Source: Rhopalosiphum padi (taxonomy: Eukaryota > Arthropoda > Insecta > Hemiptera > Aphididae). Taken from it: DNA of 64,000 bases. The translations under genes were made by a program, and so were the position numbers. The stretch lies in assembly GCF_020882245.1 (NCBI RefSeq), contig NC_083599.1, positions 68,741,745-68,805,744 of the forward strand, given 5' to 3'. Below the pieces are notes generated by a model. The model was not told where the DNA came from, made no database searches, and saw only the letters and a list, made by a program, of their open reading frames with translations. This document shows positions 15,101 to 25,995 of the stretch, piece by piece (within the stretch, counting starts at the first letter, position 1; every line of letters starts with the position of its first letter).

Positions 15101-16046
15101 TACACAAATGTATAAATCTCACAAAAAAAAACCTAATACCAGACGAGTAAAATTTATTTTTATTGATATAATTATATATTTTTTATTTTATTATAATATT
15201 TTAACATTAATTATTATGTTAGATATATCATATTAAATGCTAAAGAGTATAAATACTAGAATTATTTGTATTTATAATATTTGTTATGATTTATACGGTT
15301 AGATTAATGTAGGAATTTATTTTCCATGCGTATTATACATTATTATAGAATTAAAAATAATTAAAACAATTACATTTTTAATGTTTATGTTCACATAAAA
15401 AAATATGACATAATTATTTATGTATGCATACGTAATATTCATATTGTGCATATCAATTTACAGTTTTCTATTTACAAACAAAAATACACTTGTGGTATGA
15501 TGTACCTAATAATTAATTATTTTACCCACAAAATAATCAAAACAAACAATATCTTAGCTATATTTTTATGAAAGAGGTGTGTCTGAGGTTATCCTTATCG
15601 CAGCGGCGTTACTCAAAAATTCCAAATTTTACCCAATTCACGTCAGATGTACGATTTTTTTTTATTCATTAAATTACTTTTAAAAAATATTTCGTGAATC
15701 TAAAATATCGTCTACAAACGTTGAAACGTTACTTATTAATGAATATAATATGCTCGTAAGCCGTTGCAATTCGCAAATATACGTCACAGACATACAATTA
15801 TTGAATGTAATATATACACGCAGTGATCTTTGATGTTGAGGATTTTTATGTTTGCATTTTCTGTATAGCCCTTTTGCATGTTTGTCTTTAGATTATCTTG
15901 CACAAGCTCATCAACAAGCTTCAGCCTCTGTTTTCGGTGAAATGTGTTTGCCCAGCTGACATTTTCTCCCCTCGTTCTGTGACGCGTGAATACAATATTA
16001 TATAATATAATAATATTACGGTGTACCGGTGTAGATATTCCACAAT

Positions 16047-16062
16047 ATGCGCACGTGCGCAT
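16047..16062. promoter_or_regulatory. 16-bp perfect palindrome centred on CACGTG
   Basis: ATGCGCACGTGCGCAT is its own reverse complement. It combines an E-box CACGTG core with GCGC on both sides and contains several CpGs, which is rare in this AT-rich neighbourhood. Such sites suit bHLH (Myc/Max, USF, HIF-like) or NRF1-like binding. No transcription start can be assigned, so a regulatory role is inference. It also forms the first codons of a doubtful minus-strand frame (15784-16062). Confidence 0.35.
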
Positions 16063-17178
16063 GGACGTTGAATAAGGTTTGATGTAATGAATTAGAATTC
16101 ACCGCGTAAATTCTAGCCCGCACTCAATAAAAGGCGTAGGTACAAGGACGGAACCAAAGACAGCTTGCCCGTCCGCAAAAACATCACGAAAACACTTGCA
16201 AATGTATTTCAAACGAACTCGTATTAATTCAATAACATCGAAAAGTTTATCTATTTTTTTTTATACACATATTTTAATAGAACAAAAAATAAATTGACAC
16301 TGAATAGTATATGTGATATGATTATTTACACATTTTTAAGACAATGTTCTATCTATCTCTTTTAGGACAACTGGGTATATGCGGTTTAGGTCTAGGGGAA
16401 TTATTATCCTTCATTTCTGCCGGTTAATGGTAACAGAAAGTATACCGGATAATGTATTAAGTTATTGACATAATAATAACTATGTCGTGATAAAATGATT
16501 AATTAAATATAACACGTTTAACGCTTATACATATTATTGTATTATATTTTTGAGTTTTAAATTATAACAAAAATAATAATAATGTATTACATATTATTAT
16601 ATATATTATCCATTTTTTTTTAACGGGTAAATAACTATACAAAATATATTATAATCGTCAGTAAATACACCATAATATCATTAATATCATAGGGGGACGT
16701 CGGTTGTTGGAAAAATTTATCGGTTTGGTGGGCACGGAATATTGTCACGCGAAATTTCCTATTACAGCCATGTCGGGCTTCTTATAAGGCGTGACGAGTG
16801 ACGATGTTCCACCAGGTGATATTTTTAGACTGATACCCGCAGCGGTGAGAGTTTTTGAACACGTTTAAATATTTATGCATTGTTATTACTGAGACAATAT
16901 TTACACACCCCCGACATACAGTATTACACAATATATTATACACACGCGTTATAATTTAAATTCTCGTTTATTATAAACATGCACTGCGCTATTATATTTT
17001 ATACATTTAAATTTTTGTTTTTAAATTAACAATAATTCAGCAATAATGTTGCCCGAATAATTTTGATTTGATTATTTAATAAGTGACTTTGACGTACATA
17101 ACAATATTACGTATAACAGAGGGTTTCATGTTTTATTTTAATAACAATATCGTGTATACTGTAAGCCTCAATGCCTAT

Positions 17179-17198
17179 TGCCTATATAGTTATAGGCA
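17179..17198. repeat. Short perfect hairpin (TGCCTATA/TATAGGCA)
   Basis: Eight-bp perfect arms enclose a TAGT loop. The upstream ATGCCTAT at 17171 overlaps the same fold as an alternative pairing partner. It is too short for a canonical miRNA precursor. It is noted as structure, with no assigned role. Confidence 0.5.
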
Positions 17199-17523
17199 TA
17201 GCTAATTTAAATAAAACCTGAGCTGGATAATATAAATGGTTTTTACTAATTTCGTAACAATTAAAAGGATAAAATGAATATCAAGTTAAGTTCTATGTTT
17301 TGTTAGTGTTTTTGGCAAGGTCTTATCAGTGTTTTAAACAGAAATAAACACAATTCAAAATTAAAATTAAATAAAGACTTAACTAGATTTTATAACAGAT
17401 AATTATAGTGGATACAGAAATAAAAAATAAATACATTTTTTAGGTTTAAAATTTTAATTATAACAAATCTACTTAAGAATCAATATGAAATATCAATACC
17501 ACTGAAGTAATATCTTATCAATA

Positions 17524-17545
17524 GGCTCATCATGAGGCATGAGCC
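17524..17545. repeat. Short perfect hairpin (GGCTCAT/ATGAGCC)
   Basis: Seven-bp perfect arms flank an 8-base loop, followed immediately by another CTCATG word. It lies in otherwise AT-rich non-coding DNA. Function is unknown. Confidence 0.45.
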
Positions 17546-20172
17546 GCTCATGTCAACAAAATATGCCAAGTTGATAAAAATAACAGAATAATTGATTATT
17601 ATTATTATTATTATTTTTTAATGTGTTAAGACTTTATCAACAATATTTATTGGTTTACTTTTAAATTAGATAAATAGATTATGAGTAAAACAAAATAAAA
17701 TTATTAATAATGATATACAATTTTTAAATTTACTTTAAAATATGAAGAAAAAAAATATACTTCGTTCGTTTTCTTAATTTCTTTGTTGAAAATAGGCTAG
17801 GTTAAAAAAAAATGTTAAACAGTGTTAAATGTTAGTTGTTAATTTATATTTTTTAATTTAAATTAATATCTACAATTTTTTAAATTATTATCTGAAACTT
17901 TTTTTAAACATTATAATTTATTAAAAATATAACAAATCAAAAATTTGATTTAATAGAGCCATAAAAAGTGCTTCATTTCAAATGTGCCTAACGTCTAGTA
18001 AAATAGAAATATTTCAACGACTTCAAACATTGTTTCATAAAAATATAAAACTTTATTTGCACGTCATATGATATGTCTATTAAAACATTGTGAGCAGTAA
18101 AAACAACATATTGGTTTACTCTGAATCTATTAAATACGAATAAGAAAAAAATATGCAATAACTCAGCGTTGAGTCATCATTGGTGGTTACACTGTTGCCA
18201 TTAGGGAGGCCTAATAGATATAATATGCATTGAATTGATATTAAAATAATATTTTATGGTAATGGATTTAAAATATGTACACTTTTTTTTTTACATTTAA
18301 ATGTCTTAATCTAAATGACTATCTATTTTTATCGAATACTTTTAAAAAATAGTGATCGAATGATGGGGATCTGAACAACTATAGTTAATTACCTGTACCT
18401 TTATAAATAATGCAATTGATTCCTAACAGTTATTGGAATAATATTGAACTCTATTCTTAAAAAAACATGATACATATAATAAAAATAATAACATTAATTA
18501 AGGATTGTACGTTTTAGTGTTCTAACAATAAACAATTTTTGGCTTTTCCGCGATTTTACTAAGTAATTAATATTTGCTGTTTCTCTTTGTTGTTTTGTAA
18601 ATGTCAAAATATTTAATATGGTTTTTTAAGAAGTATTGATTTTAAGTGTTGTATAAAACTAATTATTTTTCTCGTTTTTTCCTAATCAAAACGAAAGGTA
18701 ATTATTCTGAAACAATGAAATTGTGTCTTTTGTTCAAAACGAATAACTCTGAACGACGAGCATACCACATAGTTAATTTTTGAATAAATTTTGTAAGTAC
18801 CTACTTACACGCTACACTCTTTATACACATAATTGAAGCTATCTGGTTTATGTTTTAAACTTCAACCGTAAAGCACTTGTTATATTATAATATTACAAAT
18901 TGTTTTTTAATTTTTTATGTTTACCATAGGTACAATATATTTATTTTACAAAAACATATTTATATTTCACATCAGTTATTTACATTCCAGAGCCATTCTG
19001 CATTTATATTTAAATAAAATAACGATGTGTTCTTTGTTATTTTAGAATACTCGCGTATCTGGGGATTTTTGAATTCAAAGAAAAACTATTGCATTTATTT
19101 AATATGTTTATCAAAATAAACTAATTAAATACGTCTGATATAATATAATACTATATTAGTATATTTATACTAAAAACAAAAAAATCATAGATAATAGATG
19201 ACCGTATAACATATTCAATTATTATTTTTATTAGTGGTGAAGTTTGGGAGATGAGGAGAAGAGGATGAGTATGAGTATATTATGCATGATGTTATTCCGT
19301 CCCATTCCCACGTGCAGAAAGAAAATCAATTTTATTTTAACAAACACGTGCGGCTCATTAATCGCATGGAATTTAATAGCGACGTATAAAGTATAATAAT
19401 ATTTACGTTCACTTTATATTTTATGAATTTTCCAGTGGCGTCTGACGTCGGATACAAATAACAATATAATATGAATAAAATGGTAATATATTAATTGCAT
19501 ATATTATTATACGTGAAAAACTATTCCATATGATATCGACTATAGTGGATATATTGTGATGTATTGTGCCGAAAGCATTAACCAACGTGCGCCGCTAAAT
19601 ATAGTTATATGTTTAGGTATCTAACATTATAGTTTTGTATTCTACAACACAACGTTTTTGCGAGGTCAGCCGAGTTCACATTATTTTAATCTAGTTTAAG
19701 CTCAGTTTTGAACGCGTAAATACAGTTTTTTTTTACGGTATACGCATCACAATATATAAACATGTTTTCACGGGTATAGAAATTAATAGAAATTATATTC
19801 GCAGGCTTATCTAGAACAGGTAGTTCAAACAGAGGGCATGGACTTAACTACGTAGCGTATCTTACAATATCCCTGTATAGTCTGATAATCAAATTAAAAT
19901 AAATAAATACCTAGCAAATACCTATGTGAAACCTAATTATTGTATTTAAATATAAATCGTAATAAAGAAAAAAAATATACGTTAAAAATGATATAGGTTT
20001 ATGGAAAAAACTTAAAAAGTAATTTTATCGGTCAATCAGTACAATTAAATATAGACGCGTTATAGTAAGAATCCAGAAAACGCGTGTAGTACACGAATAC
20101 ATACGTATCGTCATATCGCGGTATAAGATTTGACCACATCTACCAACGTTGGTATAGAGTGTATAATATACA

Positions 20173-20478
20173 CAAGGCTGGGCATTAACGAGTTAAAAAG
20201 TTAAGTTACTTAACGAGTTACTTTTATTTTCATAAGTAACTTCGAACTTAACGAGAAAACCCAGAATGATTTTAATGTATTAACTAATAAATTCGTTGTA
20301 TCGTCAACAATAATTATTTGCTCATAACATTTTATTCGTATTATTTCCTGTGACCTTTCATGTAATTCATTTTACACGTAAAAAAAAATTAACTTTTAAC
20401 TTACAACTGAACTTACATTTTGCTGTATATTGACTTAACCTAACGAGTTAAAATAATTAGTTGACTTGCCCGGCCTTG
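20173..20478. mobile_element. hAT-type MITE, 306 bp
   Basis: The left end CAAGGCTGGGCATTAACGAG and the right end read in reverse, CAAGGCCGGGCAAGTCAACT, form terminal inverted repeats of the CARGGCYGGGCA type common in insect hAT elements. The flanking 8-mers AATATACA (20165-20172) and AATATATA (20479-20486) match at 7 of 8 positions. Inside, the word TTAACGAGTTA and its relatives recur several times in both orientations. No coding capacity was seen. It sits just upstream of the SPR 5' region and could carry regulatory sites. Confidence 0.75.
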
Positions 20479-20509
20479 AATATATATATATATAGGTACA
20501 ACAGTAGTA

Positions 20510-20817
20510 TCATCTACGTCTCTCGTCGGGGTGATTACGACTCGTCGTGACGACGGCACCGACGGCCCTAAGGCCGGATGCTGTGTAGCCCGTCATACGT
20601 AGGTGGTCCCCGCATATTATAATAGAAATTAAAACCGAATTCCGGAGATTCCACCGAGGGGCACGTCGTTCACGCGTCCGCTTATAGGCGGATAACTATG
20701 CCCCGTTAACGAACGCGAGACCATCAGACGCGAAAACGTGATTTATTCGCGGACGTCCGCGCTCGCAATCACATCGCTATTCTGTTTATTTACTCGCCCG
20801 TTGTTTTTGTTTTTCAG
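20510..20817 (+). promoter_or_regulatory. GC-rich upstream region ending in a 3' splice site
   Basis: GC and CpG content rises sharply from about 20520. The segment ends in a pyrimidine tract and TTTTTCAG at 20810-20817, a strong splice acceptor directly before the SPR exon. The simplest reading is the end of a 5'-UTR intron, with the GC-rich DNA being either promoter-proximal sequence or an upstream untranslated exon. If transcription instead starts inside this block, the acceptor would be unused. Confidence 0.4.
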
Positions 20818-21072
20818 GTCTGGCAGACCGGATCAATCGCCTTTGAACGCCGCGACACGCCGGACGTTGGTTTTTCGACCGGCGGCCCATCGGAGGAGAT
20901 CGCGCAAGGTCGAACGCCGTCGTCGCTTGCGGGCCGACGCGCCAACGCCGCCGCGGCATCACTCGTCGCACGCTATTATCGTCGCCGTCACCGGCACACC
21001 ACTCGCCACACGGCAACCACTCGCGCCGGCAGCAGACGGTGCAGTTGGCGTAATACGCGCATCACCGCCGCG

Positions 21073-21114
21073 ATGACGACGACCGCCGCCGCCACCGCCG
21101 ACGTCCGGTCGTAA
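21073..21114 (+). CDS. Short upstream ORF in the SPR 5' UTR
   Basis: An ATG at 21073 opens a 13-codon frame rich in Thr and Ala codons and closes with TAA at 21112-21114, about 130 nt before the receptor start. Short uORFs of this kind often reduce translation of the main ORF. The peptide itself is low complexity and probably has no function. Whether it is in the mature mRNA depends on the exon model. Confidence 0.3.
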   Translation: MTTTAAATADVRS

Positions 21115-21242
21115 TAGAGCAGCGATATCGGTATAGATATATAAATCACACCTGCGGAAGTGGTGCGGCGGCCGAGAAGACACCGGAAGCACACCGGGTA
21201 CCGGCAGCAGCGCGCAATTATAATATAATATAGTGACGGGCG

Positions 21243-21709
21243 ATGGCGTGGACGATGGACGAGGAAAACTACACGGCCGTGGTGCCCACGTACCTGTCGG
21301 GCTTGTTCGACTTCAACGGCACGGCGGACGGCGACAACGAGACGGACGTCAGCGGCTACCTGAACGTGACCACCGAGATGCCGGTCAAGTACGCCCGGCC
21401 CATGTACGGGTACGTCATGCCGTTCCTGTTGCTGGTCACCATCGTGGCCAACACGCTGATCGTGGTCGTGCTGTCCAAGCGGCACATGCGCACGCCCACC
21501 AACGTGGTGCTCATGTCCATGGCCCTGTCCGACATGTTCACGCTGCTGTTCCCGGCCCCGTGGCTGTTCTACATGTACACGCTGGGCAACCACTACAAGC
21601 CGCTGTCGCCGGTCGAGTCGTGCTACGCTTGGTACGCCATGAACGAGGTCATACCCACCATGTTCCACACCGCTTCCATCTGGCTCACGCTCGCCCTGGC
21701 CGTTCAGAG
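21243..21709 (+). CDS. SPR: Sex peptide / myoinhibitory peptide receptor, N-terminal exon (partial)
   Basis: This is the N-terminal third of a class A (rhodopsin-like) neuropeptide GPCR in the plasma membrane. Members of this family respond to myoinhibitory peptides (allatostatin B) and, in Drosophila, to sex peptide, signalling through Gi/o. Residues 1-55 are extracellular with four N-glycosylation sequons (N9, N25, N32, N41). TM1 spans about 56-78 with conserved N70. TM2 spans about 88-108 with LSD (D97) and FPAPW. GNHYKPL forms the first extracellular loop. C127 is the expected disulfide cysteine at TM3, and LTLALAVQR ends at R156 of the family's QRY variant of DRY. The donor GTAAGT at 21710 splits the Arg codon after AG (phase 2). 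The start is fixed by an in-frame TGA at 21234-21236 and a good context (G at -3 and +4). Almost every codon ends in G or C, unlike the AT-rich surroundings. TM4-TM7 lie in exons not found here. Assignment to the SPR family is from recall of conserved motifs and is strong; orthology details are not tested. Confidence 0.88.
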
Positions 21710-21715
21710 GTAAGT
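21710..21715 (+). other. 5' splice site GTAAGT of the SPR intron
   Basis: CAGAG|GTAAGTG matches the metazoan donor consensus perfectly. It falls within the Arg codon of the DRY-equivalent motif, a position where many GPCR genes carry an intron. The frame otherwise hits TAA at 21711-21713, which confirms that splicing is needed. Confidence 0.85.
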
Positions 21716-24586
21716 GCCACATCACACGCAAACCGTTCGTCATTTGCGGTACATTTGCGTACCTAAAATTGTAAATTGTAAATTTTGGCCCGCAAGGCAC
21801 ATCATAATAATGTCGAATATGTCGAAAAAAAAAATTTTGCCCCGCTCAATATTTATGTGTACCAAAAAAAAAAAAATTGAAATAACGCCCCTGGTTTTCC
21901 AGGAATATATTCGTTTTGAGCACCCACAAGACGTGCTATGTGGGCCATGTAAACGTCAGTGGGGGGGGGCAAATATAAATGGAAAATTAGGATTTTCACA
22001 AAAACACTACAGGCTCCCGTTTGCCACGGGGTAGTCCGTTTGGAAACCAATTATTGTTATTTGTCCAAACGGCTGGCTGGCTTATTGCATATAATATACA
22101 GGCTTATGGCAGTTGCGAAGAGGCATTCATAATTCGAAGGGCGGGGTAATCGAAAATGTTTTCGTCGAGCAAAACAAACAGATGACGCGTTTTTTGGAAA
22201 AATAATGCGTACTGTGTATAACTCAAAACGAAACGAAAAAAACGACTTGTAACTACTTGTAACAGCGGGTAAATATAATTTTTTTTTTTTTTTGTCAGTT
22301 ATTTAGTGACGTTATCAATATTTTTTGAAAATAAGTTATATAATTGTCAAAAACTGTACAATGATATATTTTACAACTTTACTAAATTAATATAATATGT
22401 ACTTACCTACTTAAACGGTTTACTCATTATAGTAATATTTTGTTCTTTTTTTTTTATATATATACAAGTTATATTTTACCATTCAATTATTAAATAATAA
22501 TTATAGTTTTTAAAAGACCTAACTGCTGTTAGTCAATCTGCGCTAAGTCTGAATAACAGCCGGTCGTTTGGGAAAAAAAAATAAGAAATTTGTAAACGGA
22601 CCACCTCATCGCAAAGAACCGTTTTACAAATAAACATATTTTCCATATGGTCTACGACATAAACATACGAAAAGTATTAAGTACTTCTACGTAGAATATA
22701 AATTTAAAAACCGGACATTTATTACGCGGGAAAATACTGGAATTTAAAAATAGGTAAAATTATATTACATTGAAAATCAGGAAAACATTGCACAAGAGAA
22801 TATTATTGAGCAATTTTTAACGTATTTCTGTCAATTTTTTCGTTAACTACAAACATATATATAAGTAATGTTTTACATACAAGTATACTAAGTCATTTCA
22901 AATTGAAATGGTTTTTAATTTAGAGACATTTTTTGTGGTATATTTTGCACTATGCAAGCGTTAATGTTTAGTATAGCAATGAAACGTACATTAATTCTTA
23001 AGTAAACCGTTTGCGTATACAAGTTAAACTGTTTAAATTAATATTAATAATATAATAACTATTATTATAGTTTATTACCAATCGTTCGTACAAATAATAC
23101 TTTTAAATTCTAAAAAAAAATCGTGATTTCTAGTGAAATAATTATTTTTCTCATAGTTCTGTTGAAAAAAAAATTGATCAGTAACATTAGCCAAATAACT
23201 CCAAATTTTTATACCAAATATAAACAATGGTGGGATTTAAGACAGATATTTTTCTAATTTCAAGGAAACATATTTGAAAAAAAAACAACGAAAAACCATC
23301 TAAAGAATAAAAATAAAACAATGAAAGTTACCGGATATTCGCTTATTTTGTCATATTTCAGTTGAAAAGAACATTATGTTGTAATTATCCAATAGTGTCA
23401 TTATATAATATGATATCTTATTTTACAGAACATGAGAAAAATCATGATTATAAATTATAATTAATGTAGTAGGTACAACTGTAATGTTCATAAATCATAA
23501 TATTACAAAAAAAATAAATAAATAATGTTTTTGGCAGTAGTTTCCTTCACTTTACACTGCTTTTAATAATTAAGTTTTGTACAAAATCATTACAACGATT
23601 CTCACCAGTTATCCAAATAGAATATACTATCGATAAATTTCGCTATCTTTGTCAACTCCATAAGTGTTCTTAGATTATCCTTTTTCAGAAACACATATCG
23701 ATCGACCGTCAGTACTGTCAGCTGTTAAAAGAGCTAAAAAAACTTTAAAAATGACTTTCGGCCGCGAGTATTCAACGAAACAACCTTAATTGTGTTAAGA
23801 TTGAACGAGAAAAGACTAAAATGGACATATTATCTAAAAATCGATCGATATACCTAACTGGTCCACACTGATAATATGTCTATTAGTATCCATTACATTT
23901 TATTATGGTAGTTCTTAATAATAAGAATCGAATTCTCTACGATTATTTACCTGTTTGTATATAATAGTGTTGTTCATACTGTTCAAACTGCTCTATAGTG
24001 GTTTCCCATTATTAAAATGGACGCTACAGAAGAAAACAAATGGGCCTGTATATTAAAATACAATATCGTGTACCTATAGTATATTATTACTATTATTATA
24101 CCTACTTTTCCCTCGCCGATCGGCAGAGATCACAAACTATGTCGAACACTCAAAGCCGCGTATAAGATTATATAATATAATACCCGATAAAATATTATCG
24201 CTCAGTCCGGTTTGCGGGTCCAACAAGTAAGTCTGAGAATTGGGGCTACAAATTAGCATATTTTTGCTTATTTATGCTGTATTATTATAATACTCGATTC
24301 ATGAGCAAAAATTGTGAACGGGTACAGAAATCCGTTCAAAAAGTATGTAAATCTTTTTGAAATGATTTTACCGCGATACCGTCAAACGTCTATCTTTAAC
24401 GGACACCCCCCCCCCCCATAAAAGGACCTTGGTATTAGGTACTCTTATAAGCGTTACGAATATTATATTTTACTCCCCTGTATAAAAATACACGGAAAAG
24501 GCGTAGCAAAGGTAACGTTTTACGACACCATAGTAGAATACATTTTTCGAAGTTTGCATTTTATTACTATTGATAATGTTCATAAA

Positions 24587-24588
<2 letters not shown>

Positions 24589-24619
<31 letters not shown>
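24589..24619. repeat. AT dinucleotide microsatellite
   Basis: About 15 uninterrupted AT units, closely followed by a long A run at 24668-24682. Likely length-polymorphic. The frames across it on both strands (24470-24790 minus and 24570-24800 plus) are artefacts of the repeat. Confidence 0.9.
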
Positions 24620-24622
<3 letters not shown>

Positions 24623-25969
24623 ATATAGTGTAATACCCCAACTTGCTATGGTGAACTTGTATTTTATAAAAAAAAAAAAAAAGAAAAAAGTTCTATTGTG
24701 TAGTGTATTGACGCCAAAAGTAGACCCACATAAAATTAAAACGTTATTGATTTTCTTTATTTTTATACCGATGATTTTCAGAATTTGCACATTTCCTTAA
24801 ATATTGAACTCATTTACATTTTGTGCAATGCAAATTTTTCTTTTTACAAACAGGTGCCTTTAGCACCGAAGTATAGTTCTGAATGCTACTCCTCTCACAC
24901 CCATTATTTTCACAAATGATTTATTCTTCGATACACCTTCAACTTCTATAACACAAATAGGTTTTGCTCAAGTTACAACACAGTTGTTAAAAGCTATTTT
25001 ATTAATGTAATCTTTTAAATTAAAATTAAATTCAATATATTTGTTGTCATATCTAAAAACTACTATGGTATGAATTATACTGCGATGTCTATACTCAATG
25101 CTATTATACAGAGAATAAAAAAAGTATGTCTTATTAAGCTTATTCAACAATAACATAATAATATAGTTTAATTGTTTTTGTATTATTGTATATTGAGTTT
25201 TTTAATTGAATTTCAAATTTTAAATTTAGTTCATAGTTGTTAATGTGCTGCATATTATTGAATGATTCAATATCTTATATTTTGTTATTGCACCAATGAA
25301 CCGTCGGCGTTCCAAATAACATTTGTTTTTTATAGTTTCCACTCAGAGTATATAGTTTTTTGTCGTAAAAAATATTATCTTTATCAGTAAAACGATTGCG
25401 TTACAAATCAAATCACCTTCGATATAACATGACCTATAAGATTCTCATAATACAGTTAGAGAAATTGTATTATTCCACATTTTAGTAGATTACAAAACTG
25501 CAGTGCGATTTTTGATGTAAGTTAATATACATTAGAAATACTTGAATATGTCGAACCGAAGATAATGACGTCCACGTAAAATTAAAAAATATTAGAAAAA
25601 TTGAACAAATAACTTTTCAAAAATAAGTATAAGATAGATACGAGTACCCATATAACAATGGACCGCCACAGTGGTTTTACTAATAGAAAAAGTTTTTAAA
25701 AAAAAATTTCAAAATTACACAAAGGATAAAACCCTTAAAAATAATAACACAAATAAATATAGCTCACGGCGAAATAAGAAAATCGTACCTGTTGTATTCT
25801 GCGTGTGTCACGGCACTATTATGTTTTTATATTTTTAAGTATGTAAAATGACACTGAAACATTCAAACATTTCGTAAAAATGCCAAGCACACAACAAAAT
25901 TTGTATTTTATCGTTTGGTAAGTCTTTTTTTTTGTTTTTTGAGACTTAAACACATTATTTACCTAAAAA

Positions 25970-25995
25970 ATAATAATAATAATAATAATAATAAA
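25970..25995. repeat. AAT trinucleotide microsatellite
   Basis: About eight consecutive TAA/AAT units after an A-rich lead. Common slippage-type repeat. Confidence 0.9.

Larger units (their letters stand above)
12158..20172. other. AT-rich non-coding stretch with small hairpins
   Basis: No gene was recognised. The stretch holds AT-rich sequence, a CpG-bearing TATA-like patch around 13080-13260, the palindrome at 16047-16062, a moderately GC-rich patch at 16690-16860, and two hairpins near 17.2 and 17.5 kb, listed separately. Frames such as 14437-14718 (minus) and 15018-15236 (plus) look like random AT-rich reading frames. Confidence 0.5.
20818..21709 (+). other. Exon: SPR 5' UTR plus first coding segment
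   Basis: The proposed exon runs from the acceptor at 20817 to the donor at 21710. It comprises about 425 nt of GC-rich 5' UTR and 467 nt of coding sequence. GC drops abruptly beyond the donor, which supports the exon boundary. The left boundary depends on the CAG at 20815-20817 being used, and transcript data would settle it. Confidence 0.55.

Noticed and set aside
15560..15660. GAGGTGTGTCTG word suggestive of another Helitron start
   Set aside because: The internal CATCAC...CTAC pattern and a CTRR end are missing.
15784..16062. Minus-strand 92-aa frame beginning MRTCAYCG
   Set aside because: Some codon-like texture (a CxxC, then LKLVDELVQD) recalls transposase fragments, but no family could be named and no second domain or splice signal was found. 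It stays a weak candidate only.
21233..21766. Plus-strand 177-aa frame starting at a GTG, overlapping SPR
   Set aside because: It is a shifted reading of the same exon, His/Arg/Gly-rich, and runs through the splice donor.
20988..21800. Minus-strand open frame of 270 aa across the SPR exon
   Set aside because: It is rich in His, Arg, Val and Gly, the typical antisense of a GC3-rich coding exon, and matches no family. The plus-strand GPCR reading has conserved motifs, a good start and a donor.
21903..22034. Possible second SPR exon after TTTTCCAG at 21895-21902
   Set aside because: The phase-matched reading gives NIFVLSTH where the family has YIYVCHAP. Only I and V align, and a G homopolymer follows. 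The 190-nt intron would be plausible but the protein is not.
22525..22560. GCTGTTA/TAACAGC inverted repeat
   Set aside because: Seven bp with a 22-nt spacer is within what chance allows, and there is no other supporting signal.
24470..24800. Frames on both strands of 106 and 76 aa
   Set aside because: They are produced by the AT microsatellite and the A run (IYIYIY and KKKK/FFFF tracts).
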